Assembly (NCBI GenBank): GCA_002898555.1
Contig: BEHR01000025.1
Span: 1-54,048 of the forward strand
DNA from: a bacterium HR15
GTDB taxonomy: Bacteria > Armatimonadota > Fimbriimonadia > Fimbriimonadales > GBS-DC
Reading direction: 5' to 3'
DNA length: 54,048 nucleotides
The stretch's first letter is position 1. Each line of letters opens with the position of its first letter. The position numbers were made by a program, and so were the translations under genes. Of the stretch, positions 25,325-32,811 are shown piece by piece. The notes below the pieces were generated by a model. It was not told where the DNA came from, searched no databases, and was given only the letters and a program-made list of their open reading frames with translations.

Positions 25325-26515
25325 ATGGCAAAGGATAGCACGCAAGTGAGCAAGGCAAAGAGCGGTGGAACGGAACTGAGGCAAGCCTGCATCAAAGTCG
25401 CCGGCGTGGGAGGCGGTGGGAGCAATGCCGTCAACCGCATGATCGAGGTGGGCGTGCAGGGCGTGGAATTCATCGCGATGAATACCGACGCGCAGGTGCT
25501 GAACCTCTCGCACGCGCCCTACAAACTGCAACTGGGTCCAGGCGTCACACGCGGGCTGGGCGCAGGGGGCAATCCCGAAGTGGGACGCAAGGCTGCCGAG
25601 GAGAGCCGCAACGAAATCTATCACATCCTCGAAGGCGCAGACCTGGTCTTCATCACCGCTGGCTTAGGCGGTGGCACCGGCACCGGCGCTGCCCCCGTTA
25701 TCGCGGAAATCGCCCGCGACCTCGACGCACTGACGATTGCCGTTGTCACGAAGCCCTTCCGCTTCGAAGGACCCCGCCGCGCCAAAGTCGCGGATGCAGG
25801 CGCTGAGCAGCTCCGCCAGTATGTTGACGCGATGATCGTGATCCAGAACAGTCGCCTCGTAGACATCACCGATCGCACCACGACGATGTCCGAAGCTTTT
25901 CGCCTCGCTGATGATGTGCTGCGCAGCGGCGTGCAGGGCATCTCCGACATCATCCAGAAACCCGGCATCATCAATGTGGATTTCGCCGATGTGCGCACCA
26001 TCTTCAAGGACGCCGGCACCGCCATGATGGGGCTGGGCAAAGGCACAGGCGAGCAGCGCGTGCTGCAAGCGATGCAGAACGCGATGACCAGCCGACTGCT
26101 CGAAGCCTCTATCGACGGTGCGTTGCGTATTCTGGTCAATATCACCACACCGCCCGATGTGGGTCTGCACGAAATCGAGGAAGCGATGAACCTGCTGTAC
26201 GAACGCGCCGACCACGAAGATGCCAACATCGTCTGGGGCTGGGTGACAGACGACACCAACAACGATGTGGTCTATGTCACCTTGCTGGTGACCGGATTCC
26301 CCGCGACACCACCCGAACAGGCGGTGATCCAGGTCGAGCGCAAGGAGGAACCCGCGCCTACTATTATTGTGCCGCCCGTTGCGGGGCGCACGGCGGCACG
26401 CCCGACGACACCCCCAGTCGCTCCCCCACGCGACGGTCCCAGCTCGGAGCGCAAACCCGACTCGGAAGATTACGACCTGCCCGCCTTTCTGCGCCGACGC
26501 GACATCAAGTCCTGA
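25325..26515 (+). CDS. ftsZ: Cell division protein FtsZ
   Basis: Tubulin-like GTPase that forms the Z ring. 396 residues: [16 protein letters not shown] near residue 25, GTP-binding [29 protein letters not shown]-type switch, [11 protein letters not shown] synergy loop, then a Pro/Thr-rich linker (about 335-380) and the conserved C-terminal peptide [14 protein letters not shown], which binds FtsA and other partners. GAAGGAG lies 7 nt before ATG 25325. It is the last gene of the operon, with a strong terminator 10 bp after the stop. Confidence 0.97.
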   Translation: MAKDSTQVSKAKSGGTELRQACIKVAGVGGGGSNAVNRMIEVGVQGVEFIAMNTDAQVLNLSHAPYKLQLGPGVTRGLGAGGNPEVGRKAAEESRNEIYHILEGADLVFITAGLGGGTGTGAAPVIAEIARDLDALTIAVVTKPFRFEGPRRAKVADAGAEQLRQYVDAMIVIQNSRLVDITDRTTTMSEAFRLADDVLRSGVQGISDIIQKPGIINVDFADVRTIFKDAGTAMMGLGKGTGEQRVLQAMQNAMTSRLLEASIDGALRILVNITTPPDVGLHEIEEAMNLLYERADHEDANIVWGWVTDDTNNDVVYVTLLVTGFPATPPEQAVIQVERKEEPAPTIIVPPVAGRTAARPTTPPVAPPRDGPSSERKPDSEDYDLPAFLRRRDIKS

Positions 26516-26524
26516 ACAAACAAC

Positions 26525-26562
26525 GGTGCGACGGCAGAATTGCCGTCGCACCCTGCCCTTTT
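26525..26562 (+). terminator. Strong terminator of the dcw operon
   Basis: A perfect 12-bp stem (GGTGCGACGGCA, 26525-26536, with TGCCGTCGCACC, 26541-26552) with loop GAAT, followed by CTGCCCTTTTATA. It lies between the convergent ftsZ and macB-like genes. Confidence 0.9.
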
Positions 26563-26630
26563 ATAAGCTTACCGACATCCATCCCGTTCGGTAGCGGGTG
26601 CTAACATCGGACGAGCAAGGGACCTCCCTT

Positions 26631-27860
26631 TCACTCATATCGCAAGGCGACGATAGGGTCCAAATTGGCAGCCCGCCAGGCAGGATATAGCCCGAACACC
26701 ACCCCCACCGACGCCGAGAACAGGAACGCCCCAACCGCTGCCCACAGTGGAAAGTAGAAACTCAATCCATTCTCCCCAAATGCATCAGATTGCTTCGTAA
26801 GCCACTCAATCCCCTCACCGAAGCCCCAGCCAAGCGCCATGCCGATAAGCCCGCCAATCGTTGCCAGCGTCGCCGATTCAATCAGAAACTGGAGCAGGAT
26901 CTGCTCTTTGCGTGCGCCTACCGCCTTGCGAAGCCCAATCTCGCGTGTCCGCTCCGTGACGGAAACCAGCATAATGTTCATGATGCCGATACCACCCACC
27001 AGCAGCGCCAGCCCTGCAATGCCACCCAGCAATACACCAAACAGCGAGATGACGCGCGTAATCGCCTGCAGAATGCTTTCCAGTGTGTCCACGCGGAAAT
27101 CGGGCTGATTGTGATGCAGGCGCATCAGTGTTTCCCAGATGGCGTCCATCGCCGCGGTGGTCTGCTCGCGTGAGTGGGGCATGGCAAAAATCACCGAGAG
27201 CTGTTCATCGCCCGCCCAACGGCGCAGCGCGGCATTCAACGGCAAATAGAGGGCGTTATCTTGATCCTCGCCAAAGGCACGCCCGCGCTTTTTCAACACG
27301 CCTATCACACGCACCTGCGTGCCGTCCAGCAGAATGTCCTGCCCGATCGGATCGCGCCTGCCAAACAGCCTCTGCGCCGTTTCATAGCCCAGCACAGCGA
27401 GCTTCTCACCTGCTTCAATCTCGCGAGGTTCAAAAAAGCGTCCCTGCGCAATCTCCAGTGCGCGGGCGGTTAGGTAGCCGTCGGCAACACCCGTGACGGT
27501 CGCTCGCACCTTCTCGCCCTGATAGATGATCTCTTTCTCGCCCAGCCCGCGTTCCGCCGTTACGACACGCAGCGTATCCAACGAACGGATTGCCACGAAG
27601 TCCTGCAGCGTTAGCCCCTCCACCGTGCCGCCGCGCTCCTCGCGACGCAGGCGCTCGGAGGGGTCATACGCCACGATAATCACATCGGAGCCGAGTTTTT
27701 CGAATTCCTCGATCACGCTGGCACGGGCGCCCTCAATCAGCGCGACCATCACCACCACCGCCATCACGCCGATAATCACACCCAGCATGGTGAGGAACGA
27801 GCGCAGTTTATGCGCCCGCAGCGTGTCCAACGCGACCTTGATCGACTCGATCAGCCCCAT
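26631..27860 (-). CDS. MacB/FtsX-type ABC transporter permease
   Basis: A 409-residue permease with the MacB topology: one membrane segment near 20-42 (LRSFLTMLGVIIGVMAVVVMVALIEGA), a large extracytoplasmic MacB core domain (about 45-265), and three C-terminal membrane segments (about 270-300, 328-350, 370-398) with ERTREIGLRKAVGARKEQILLQFLIES between them. Together with the MacA-like adaptor directly upstream (stop and start codons adjacent) it should form a tripartite or two-component exporter for peptides, macrolides or lipids. The N-terminal ATPase domain of true MacB is absent and no separate ATPase gene lies next to it, so the ATPase must be encoded elsewhere. Confidence 0.92.
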   Translation of the reverse strand: MGLIESIKVALDTLRAHKLRSFLTMLGVIIGVMAVVVMVALIEGARASVIEEFEKLGSDVIIVAYDPSERLRREERGGTVEGLTLQDFVAIRSLDTLRVVTAERGLGEKEIIYQGEKVRATVTGVADGYLTARALEIAQGRFFEPREIEAGEKLAVLGYETAQRLFGRRDPIGQDILLDGTQVRVIGVLKKRGRAFGEDQDNALYLPLNAALRRWAGDEQLSVIFAMPHSREQTTAAMDAIWETLMRLHHNQPDFRVDTLESILQAITRVISLFGVLLGGIAGLALLVGGIGIMNIMLVSVTERTREIGLRKAVGARKEQILLQFLIESATLATIGGLIGMALGWGFGEGIEWLTKQSDAFGENGLSFYFPLWAAVGAFLFSASVGVVFGLYPAWRAANLDPIVALRYE

Positions 27861-29525
27861 TTAGCGCTCACGCTCCTCTTCGCGCCCTTCACGAATCTCG
27901 AACCGGCGGCGGGCAGGCCCGGCAAACGGTGGTTTCACCACTTGATCCCCTTCCTGTAGACCTTCGAGAATTTCGGCATGGCTGGTGTTGCGCAAGCCCA
28001 CTTTGACGAACACCTTTTCGTATCTTGGCTTGTTCGGCACATCGCGGGTGTTCCGATGGAGCTTCAACACATAGTAGCGTTCACCCTCTTTCCCCAGTGC
28101 TTCGAGGGGCAAGAGCAGCGCGTTTTGCCGCACGGCGGTCAGGATGCGGCAGCGAGCGGTCATACCGGGGCGCAGCGCCGCGTCGCTTTGCTGCAGATAA
28201 ATCTCCACCGCGAACTTGACCACGCCCAGCGCGCCAAGCGGAGAGCCACCGCCAGAGGGTTGCTGCGCCGCGGGCGCGATGCGCTTGACCACACCGCGGA
28301 AGGTGCGTTCCGGCAGCGCATCCACCTTGACCTCCACAGGCATCCCCACACGCACTTTGGCGACATCCAGTTCGTTCAGGTTGAGCTTTACGCGCATCTG
28401 CGAGAGGTCCGCCACTTGCATGATGGGGGTGCCCTCGCCAAAGCCGGTCGTACCCGACATCACCAGTTCGCCCACCTCGCGATAGCGGCGGGTAACGATG
28501 CCGTCGATGGGGCTGCGCACATCGGTCTCGGCCAATTGAATGAGCCAGTTGCGCAGCTGGCTGGAGGCTTGTTTCTCAGCGGCTTGCGCCTGTTTCAGCT
28601 CCAGTTGGCGCATCTCTATCTCGCGCAGTCGGTTGCGAGCGGCTTCCCGTTCCGTTAGCGCCGCTTCATATGCCTTGCGCTTGATTTCATCCTGCACCGC
28701 GCTGGCGCGGGCGCGTTCCAGCTCAGCACGCGCCGATTCGAGACTCGCCTTCGCGGTTTCCAATTCGATGCGCTGCTGCTCCGCTAACTGCTGCTGACGC
28801 TGGCGTGCCGACTGGAGTTGGCTCTGGGCGAGGGTCAGCGCGGTCTGGGCAGCATCCAGCTGCTGACGCGACACATAGCCCTTTTCGAGCAGCGTGCGCA
28901 CGCGCTCATAGTGGCGCTGTGCCTCTTGGAGGCGGGCTTCCGCATCACGCACAGCATTCTCAGCATCGACGCGCTCCTGGGGATGTTTCACCTGTTGCAG
29001 CAGGCGGAGGTTCTCCTGCGCGTTCTGATAAGCGGTTTCGGCAGCACGGATAGCAGCCTGTGTCATGATGGGCTGCGCCTGCAACTCGCGTTCGAGCTGC
29101 TCCACACGCAGCTCCGCTTGACGCAGTTGCAGTCGCGCCTCTTTCGCCTGAATCTCTAAGGCAATTCTGGCGCGTTCGGTGCTCGCTTGTGCGGACTCGA
29201 CCTGTGCGCTGCCCTGCTCCACCTGCTGCTGTACCTCACGCGGGTCGATTCGCGCCAACAGCTGCCCCTGGCGCACACGGTCACCCTCGTCCACATAGAG
29301 GGCGGCGAGCCGTCCCGACACGCGCGATTTAATCTCCACGGTGCGCACCGGCTCAATGGCACCCGATTCGGTGACATCAACGATCAGGGTGCCCCGTTTG
29401 ACCGTGTAAAGCCGCTCGTTCGGATTACCCGCTTTTACGCCTGTGCCACGCAGCGCCCAAAAAACGCCCCCAGCGATCAATAGTACCCCAAGGGCGATCC
29501 CACATCCGACCAGTCCCCTTCGCAT
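27861..29525 (-). CDS. MacA/HlyD-family periplasmic adaptor protein
   Basis: A 554-residue membrane-fusion protein: N-terminal membrane anchor (about 6-26), lipoyl-like half (VKRGTLIVDVTESGAIEPVRTVEIKSRVSGRLAALYVDEGDRVRQGQLLARIDP), a very long alpha-hairpin (about 95-335, rich in Gln, Glu and Ala heptads), second lipoyl half (DVRSPIDGIVTRRYREVGELVMSG), a beta-barrel domain (LNELDVAKVRVGMPVEVKVDALP) and a membrane-proximal C-terminal domain. The hairpin is longer than in typical MacA, which may reflect a wide periplasm or a different outer-membrane partner. The stop is immediately followed by the permease ATG. GGGTAAACTATAC upstream could be its promoter. Confidence 0.93.
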   Translation of the reverse strand: MRRGLVGCGIALGVLLIAGGVFWALRGTGVKAGNPNERLYTVKRGTLIVDVTESGAIEPVRTVEIKSRVSGRLAALYVDEGDRVRQGQLLARIDPREVQQQVEQGSAQVESAQASTERARIALEIQAKEARLQLRQAELRVEQLERELQAQPIMTQAAIRAAETAYQNAQENLRLLQQVKHPQERVDAENAVRDAEARLQEAQRHYERVRTLLEKGYVSRQQLDAAQTALTLAQSQLQSARQRQQQLAEQQRIELETAKASLESARAELERARASAVQDEIKRKAYEAALTEREAARNRLREIEMRQLELKQAQAAEKQASSQLRNWLIQLAETDVRSPIDGIVTRRYREVGELVMSGTTGFGEGTPIMQVADLSQMRVKLNLNELDVAKVRVGMPVEVKVDALPERTFRGVVKRIAPAAQQPSGGGSPLGALGVVKFAVEIYLQQSDAALRPGMTARCRILTAVRQNALLLPLEALGKEGERYYVLKLHRNTRDVPNKPRYEKVFVKVGLRNTSHAEILEGLQEGDQVVKPPFAGPARRRFEIREGREEERER

Positions 29526-29580
29526 TGATGATACTGTCCCCTGTATAGTTTACCCGATACTCAGCGTTCCCTCTGTTTTT

Positions 29581-30999
29581 TTATGCCTTGTGGATACAGT
29601 GCCCGGCAGCGTCGTGGAAGGCTTCCATCAGCGATTCCACAAGGGTTGGGTGTGGATGGATGGTGTCGACCAGTTCATCGAGTGTGGCTTCCAGTTTGAT
29701 CGCCAGCACTGCTTCCTGCAAGAGGTCGCTGGCATGTTCGCAGCAGATATGGACACCTAAAATTTGCCCATAGTGGGCATCGGCGACCACTTTGACTAAC
29801 CCCTCGCGCACACCCGCCGCCATCGCACGTCCCAGAATGCGGGGCGGAAACTTGCCGAGGCGTACCTCGTAGCCTTGCTCGCGTGCTTGCTGTTCGGTCA
29901 ATCCCACGCTGGCGACTTCGGGCACTGTATAGACCACATTCGGAACGGCGCGATAGTCCATGCGTCGCTCCGCCCCGAAGCAGTTCTCTGCTGCCACGAT
30001 ACCCTGCATACTTGCCACATGCGCCAAGGGCGCGATACCCACCAAATCACCTATCGCATAGATATGCGGGACATTCGTGCGCATATACTCGTCGACCGCT
30101 ACCCAGCGCTTATTCATCTGAATGCCAACCGTTTCCAGCCCGATGCCTTCCACATTCGGCTTGCGCCCAACGGCAATCATCACGAGTTGCACCTCGATGG
30201 TCTGATCTCCTTTGGGGGTTTCGACATGACAGAGCCAGCGGTCGCTCGTGCGCTCAGCGGATTTGAGCGTGCTATTCACCATAAACTGAATGCCCTGCCG
30301 ACTGAGGGCACGCTCCGCCTCCCGCGCAATCTCCTCATCGAAGGTAGGCAGAATCTGGGGCATCATCTCCACGACCGTCACTTGGGCGCCGAGCGCGTTG
30401 AACACATAGGCGAACTCCACACCGACCGCACCCGCGCCCAGAATGAGCATGCTTTCGGGCACGAAGGGCGCGTTCACAGCATCGTCGCTCGTCCAGACAT
30501 TTTCGCCCTCCAGCCCTGGGATGTTGAGCTTCATCACACGGGAGCCTGTGGCAAGAATGATATGCCGAGCCCGAATGATCTGCTTGCTCCCATCGGCTTT
30601 CGTGACTTCAATCGTGTGAGCATCCGTCAGCCGCCCTGTGCCTTCGACCGATTGCACACCGTTCTTTTTGAACAGGGTCGCGATGCCGTTGCGCAAGGTT
30701 TTGACGATTTTCTCTTTGCGTGCCTGCATCTGGGCAAAGTCATAGCGTACTTCCCCACTAATTTGGATGCCCATCTCCCCAGCGTTTAGCACCTGTTGGT
30801 AGCGTTCTGCATGGGCAATCATCGCCTTACTGGGGATGCAGCCCCAGTTGAGGCAGGTGCCGCCGAGAAATTCGCGCTCGATGCAAACCACTGTACCGCC
30901 ATGCTCGCGGGCGAGCTGCCCCGCACGGATGGCCGCCACATAGCCGCCTGGTCCCGCGCCCAGAATCGCCACTTCTGCATCGTAGGTTTCTGTCACCAT
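29581..30999 (-). CDS. lpdA: Dihydrolipoamide dehydrogenase (E3)
   Basis: FAD-dependent E3 subunit of 2-oxoacid dehydrogenase or glycine cleavage complexes. 472 residues: FAD motif EVAILGAGPGGYVAAIRAGQ (9-28), redox pair C49 and C54 in GGTCLNWGCIPSK, NAD motif ILGAGAVGVEFAYVFNALGAQVTVVE, second FAD motif IYAIGDLVGIAPLAHVAS, and the dimer-interface HPHPTLVESLMEAF with the active-site His. The ATG at 30999 has GGGAGGT 6 nt upstream; the 12 residues before it are rejected. No E1 or E2 gene is in the window. Confidence 0.95.
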   Translation of the reverse strand: MVTETYDAEVAILGAGPGGYVAAIRAGQLAREHGGTVVCIEREFLGGTCLNWGCIPSKAMIAHAERYQQVLNAGEMGIQISGEVRYDFAQMQARKEKIVKTLRNGIATLFKKNGVQSVEGTGRLTDAHTIEVTKADGSKQIIRARHIILATGSRVMKLNIPGLEGENVWTSDDAVNAPFVPESMLILGAGAVGVEFAYVFNALGAQVTVVEMMPQILPTFDEEIAREAERALSRQGIQFMVNSTLKSAERTSDRWLCHVETPKGDQTIEVQLVMIAVGRKPNVEGIGLETVGIQMNKRWVAVDEYMRTNVPHIYAIGDLVGIAPLAHVASMQGIVAAENCFGAERRMDYRAVPNVVYTVPEVASVGLTEQQAREQGYEVRLGKFPPRILGRAMAAGVREGLVKVVADAHYGQILGVHICCEHASDLLQEAVLAIKLEATLDELVDTIHPHPTLVESLMEAFHDAAGHCIHKA

Positions 31000-31054
31000 G
31001 TTAGACCTCCCTTGTCGACAGTGTTGGCTTGGCAAGCGCCGTGCCTGCCAGCCT

Positions 31055-31060
31055 ATTGTA
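31055..31060 (-). promoter_or_regulatory. Possible -10 element for lpdA
   Basis: The minus strand reads TACAAT at 31060-31055 inside the 75-bp gap before lpdA. The matching -35 is poor. Confidence 0.35.
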
Positions 31061-31074
31061 CCTAAAGGGCGTGT

Positions 31075-32163
31075 TCAGAACGAGTCGGCAGGTAGGAAGA
31101 GGGCGGGGCGTGGCGGGAAACGCTTTTTAAGAGCATCGGAGATTTCTGCCATGTCCAACGGGCTATAAAGCCCAAACAGCAGGCGCAGCGCCTGCGCCGC
31201 GCTAAGGGTTTCGATCTCGGCGGGGGTAGGTGCGCCGCTCAGTTGTTCAAACGCCGCCCACAGTCGCTCGGGATGTCCCACACGCACCATCGGGTGGCGT
31301 TGCGGAGTGAAGTGCAAACTTGTCAAGCGCGGGCGCAGCCACCGCTCCACATCCGGCAGCGAGACGAACCATCGAACATGTTCCGCGCCCGCTTGCAGCG
31401 CCATCATGTTGGTGAAAGCAATGATGGCTTCTACAAGGGTTGGCTCCAGCGTGTCAGCACCCCACTCGGTGAGCGAGATTGCCTTCACACGCTGCGCCCC
31501 ATCCTCTGCACGATGGGAGTGGGTCTCTATCGCGAAGTAGCCCAGTGGCTCGCCTGCGCATTCAGCAATATAGAAACTCCGCCGCCAACGCTCATCCCCC
31601 CAGCGCAGCCATACTTGCCAGTAAGACTCGTCCCGAATCACGGTGAAAGGATGGTTTGCGTAAGTATGTGCATGCCAGCGACGCACAAAGGGCAGATCTT
31701 CGGGTTCCGCAGCGCGAAATCGCCAATCCGCGCCGAGCGGCATCGGCTGCGGTACGGATACAGGCAGGGGCAAGTTGAAGGTTTCCCAACCCAGCCGCGC
31801 ATAGAAGTCATGAATGCCCGTAAACAGCAATCCGAACAGAAAGTCTTCGGAGTCGATCACCTCGTGGGCATCGCGCATCAGCTGGGAGGCAAAGCCATGC
31901 CCACGATAATCCGGTAGAGTGGCAACATTGGCAATCCCTGCCATCCACACGCGATGCCCGTTCAAACGCACGGCGCGCCGCACAATTTGCACCGCGGCGA
32001 CCAGTCGCCCATCCGCCTCGCAGACGCGGGTGTATTCAGGCTTCCACAGCGGGTCGTCGAAATAGCGCACAAAATAGTCCGTGCCGGGGGTAAAGACCTG
32101 CGTCCACAGCTGTAGGCATTCGGGTCGCTCGTCGGGATGCAGGGCGCGGTATCGTGGTCGCAT
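31075..32163 (-). CDS. GNAT family N-acetyltransferase, Eis-like
   Basis: A 362-residue acetyltransferase with tandem GNAT-like modules. The N-terminal module carries the acetyl-CoA signature (IANVATLPDYRGHGFASQLMRDAH, about 80-103) and FYARLGWETF. The central part (about 140-280) looks like a second, degenerate GNAT fold (PEDLPFVRRWHAHTYANHPFTVIRDESYWQVWLRWGDE), and the C-terminal 90 residues resemble the sterol-carrier-like domain of Eis proteins. Substrate unknown; Eis relatives acetylate lysines or aminoglycosides. Its ATG directly follows the zinc-ribbon gene stop, so it is third in a three-gene operon. Confidence 0.85.
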   Translation of the reverse strand: MRPRYRALHPDERPECLQLWTQVFTPGTDYFVRYFDDPLWKPEYTRVCEADGRLVAAVQIVRRAVRLNGHRVWMAGIANVATLPDYRGHGFASQLMRDAHEVIDSEDFLFGLLFTGIHDFYARLGWETFNLPLPVSVPQPMPLGADWRFRAAEPEDLPFVRRWHAHTYANHPFTVIRDESYWQVWLRWGDERWRRSFYIAECAGEPLGYFAIETHSHRAEDGAQRVKAISLTEWGADTLEPTLVEAIIAFTNMMALQAGAEHVRWFVSLPDVERWLRPRLTSLHFTPQRHPMVRVGHPERLWAAFEQLSGAPTPAEIETLSAAQALRLLFGLYSPLDMAEISDALKKRFPPRPALFLPADSF

Positions 32164-32457
32164 CTACTCCCCTATATCCTCTGGCAGCTCCTCACCTGTT
32201 TCGAACAGGTCGTCGCCTATCAGCCGCTTGCGCTCCTCTGCCGCCAGGTCATCCAGCCCGACCTCGCCTTCCACGAAAGCGATCTCTTCATCGGGTCCCG
32301 CTGCGATCTGCTCCTCCTCATCCTCCGCAATGGGGAGTGGGAACCACTGCATCGGGTTCACCTTGCGGCAGCTGTCGCACACGAATCGGATATTGACCGA
32401 AGCCATCCAGAGAGGGATCTTTTCCAGCGTTTTGCCGCATTCCGAGCAGGTAATCAT
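32164..32457 (-). CDS. Small zinc-ribbon protein
   Basis: A 97-residue protein. C4 and C7 (CSECG) with C27 and C30 (CDSC) form a four-cysteine zinc ribbon; the last 50 residues are strongly acidic (EDEEEQIAAGPDEEIAFVEGEVGLDDLAAEE). It overlaps the upstream small membrane-protein gene by 4 bp and abuts the GNAT gene. No enzyme motif. It may be a nucleic-acid or protein-binding adaptor; function unknown. Confidence 0.8.
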   Translation of the reverse strand: MITCSECGKTLEKIPLWMASVNIRFVCDSCRKVNPMQWFPLPIAEDEEEQIAAGPDEEIAFVEGEVGLDDLAAEERKRLIGDDLFETGEELPEDIGE

Positions 32458-32720
32458 CGTGTTGTCGCCTCCCGTTGACCTGTTGCAGGCTGGTTCTCTT
32501 TTTTCGCTTGCTCCTCCTCCAGTTCGCGCAGGTATTGTCGATGGGAGAGAATGCCGTTAATGAGCATGATGACGGCGGCAAGCAGATAGAGCCAAGCGAG
32601 GCGCGGATCCACATCCTGACCGGGGTCCGCGATGGCTTCATTCCCTCGCGCCAGCCCAATCAGCCCGATCACCGCCAGAATCAGCGCGATCCAGAAATCT
32701 GTCTTTTTCCACCAGCCCAT
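32454..32720 (-). CDS. Small two-segment membrane protein
   Basis: An 88-residue protein with two hydrophobic segments (about 8-24, FWIALILAVIGLIGLA; about 42-58, LAWLYLLAAVIMLINGI) and a charged helical C-terminus (HRQYLRELEEEQAKKE). The open frame extends upstream to 32870, but ATG 32720 follows a TATAAT box by 10 nt and gives a sensible N-terminus. First gene of the operon with the zinc-ribbon and GNAT genes. I do not recognise the family. Confidence 0.75.
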   Translation of the reverse strand: MGWWKKTDFWIALILAVIGLIGLARGNEAIADPGQDVDPRLAWLYLLAAVIMLINGILSHRQYLRELEEEQAKKENQPATGQREATTR

Positions 32721-32730
32721 AGCGAAAGCA

Positions 32731-32736
32731 ATTATA
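32731..32736 (-). promoter_or_regulatory. -10 element of the membrane protein/zinc ribbon/GNAT operon
   Basis: The minus strand reads TATAAT (32736-32731), 10 nt before the ATG at 32720, leaving a leader of only a few bases. A -35 is not evident. Confidence 0.5.
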
Positions 32737-32760
32737 CCCAAGCGATCGAATGACGAGTAA

Positions 32761-32779
32761 GGGCGCGTTCGTCGCGCCC
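32761..32779. terminator. Small GC hairpin downstream of the PQQ-propeller gene
   Basis: GGGCGCG (32761-32767) and CGCGCCC (32773-32779) pair across a 5-nt loop. It lies 33 bp after the stop of the propeller gene on the minus strand. There is no convincing T-run, so this is a weak terminator call. Confidence 0.4.
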
Positions 32780-32811
32780 CTCCCCGAACGAGATGGCTGG
32801 TTTCCCGCTCT

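Noticed and set aside
26790-28658. Plus-strand frames opposite the MacA/MacB-like genes
   Set aside because: Low-complexity shadows without start signals.
29875-30789. 304-residue plus-strand frame opposite lpdA
   Set aside because: Antisense shadow; lpdA shows all family motifs.
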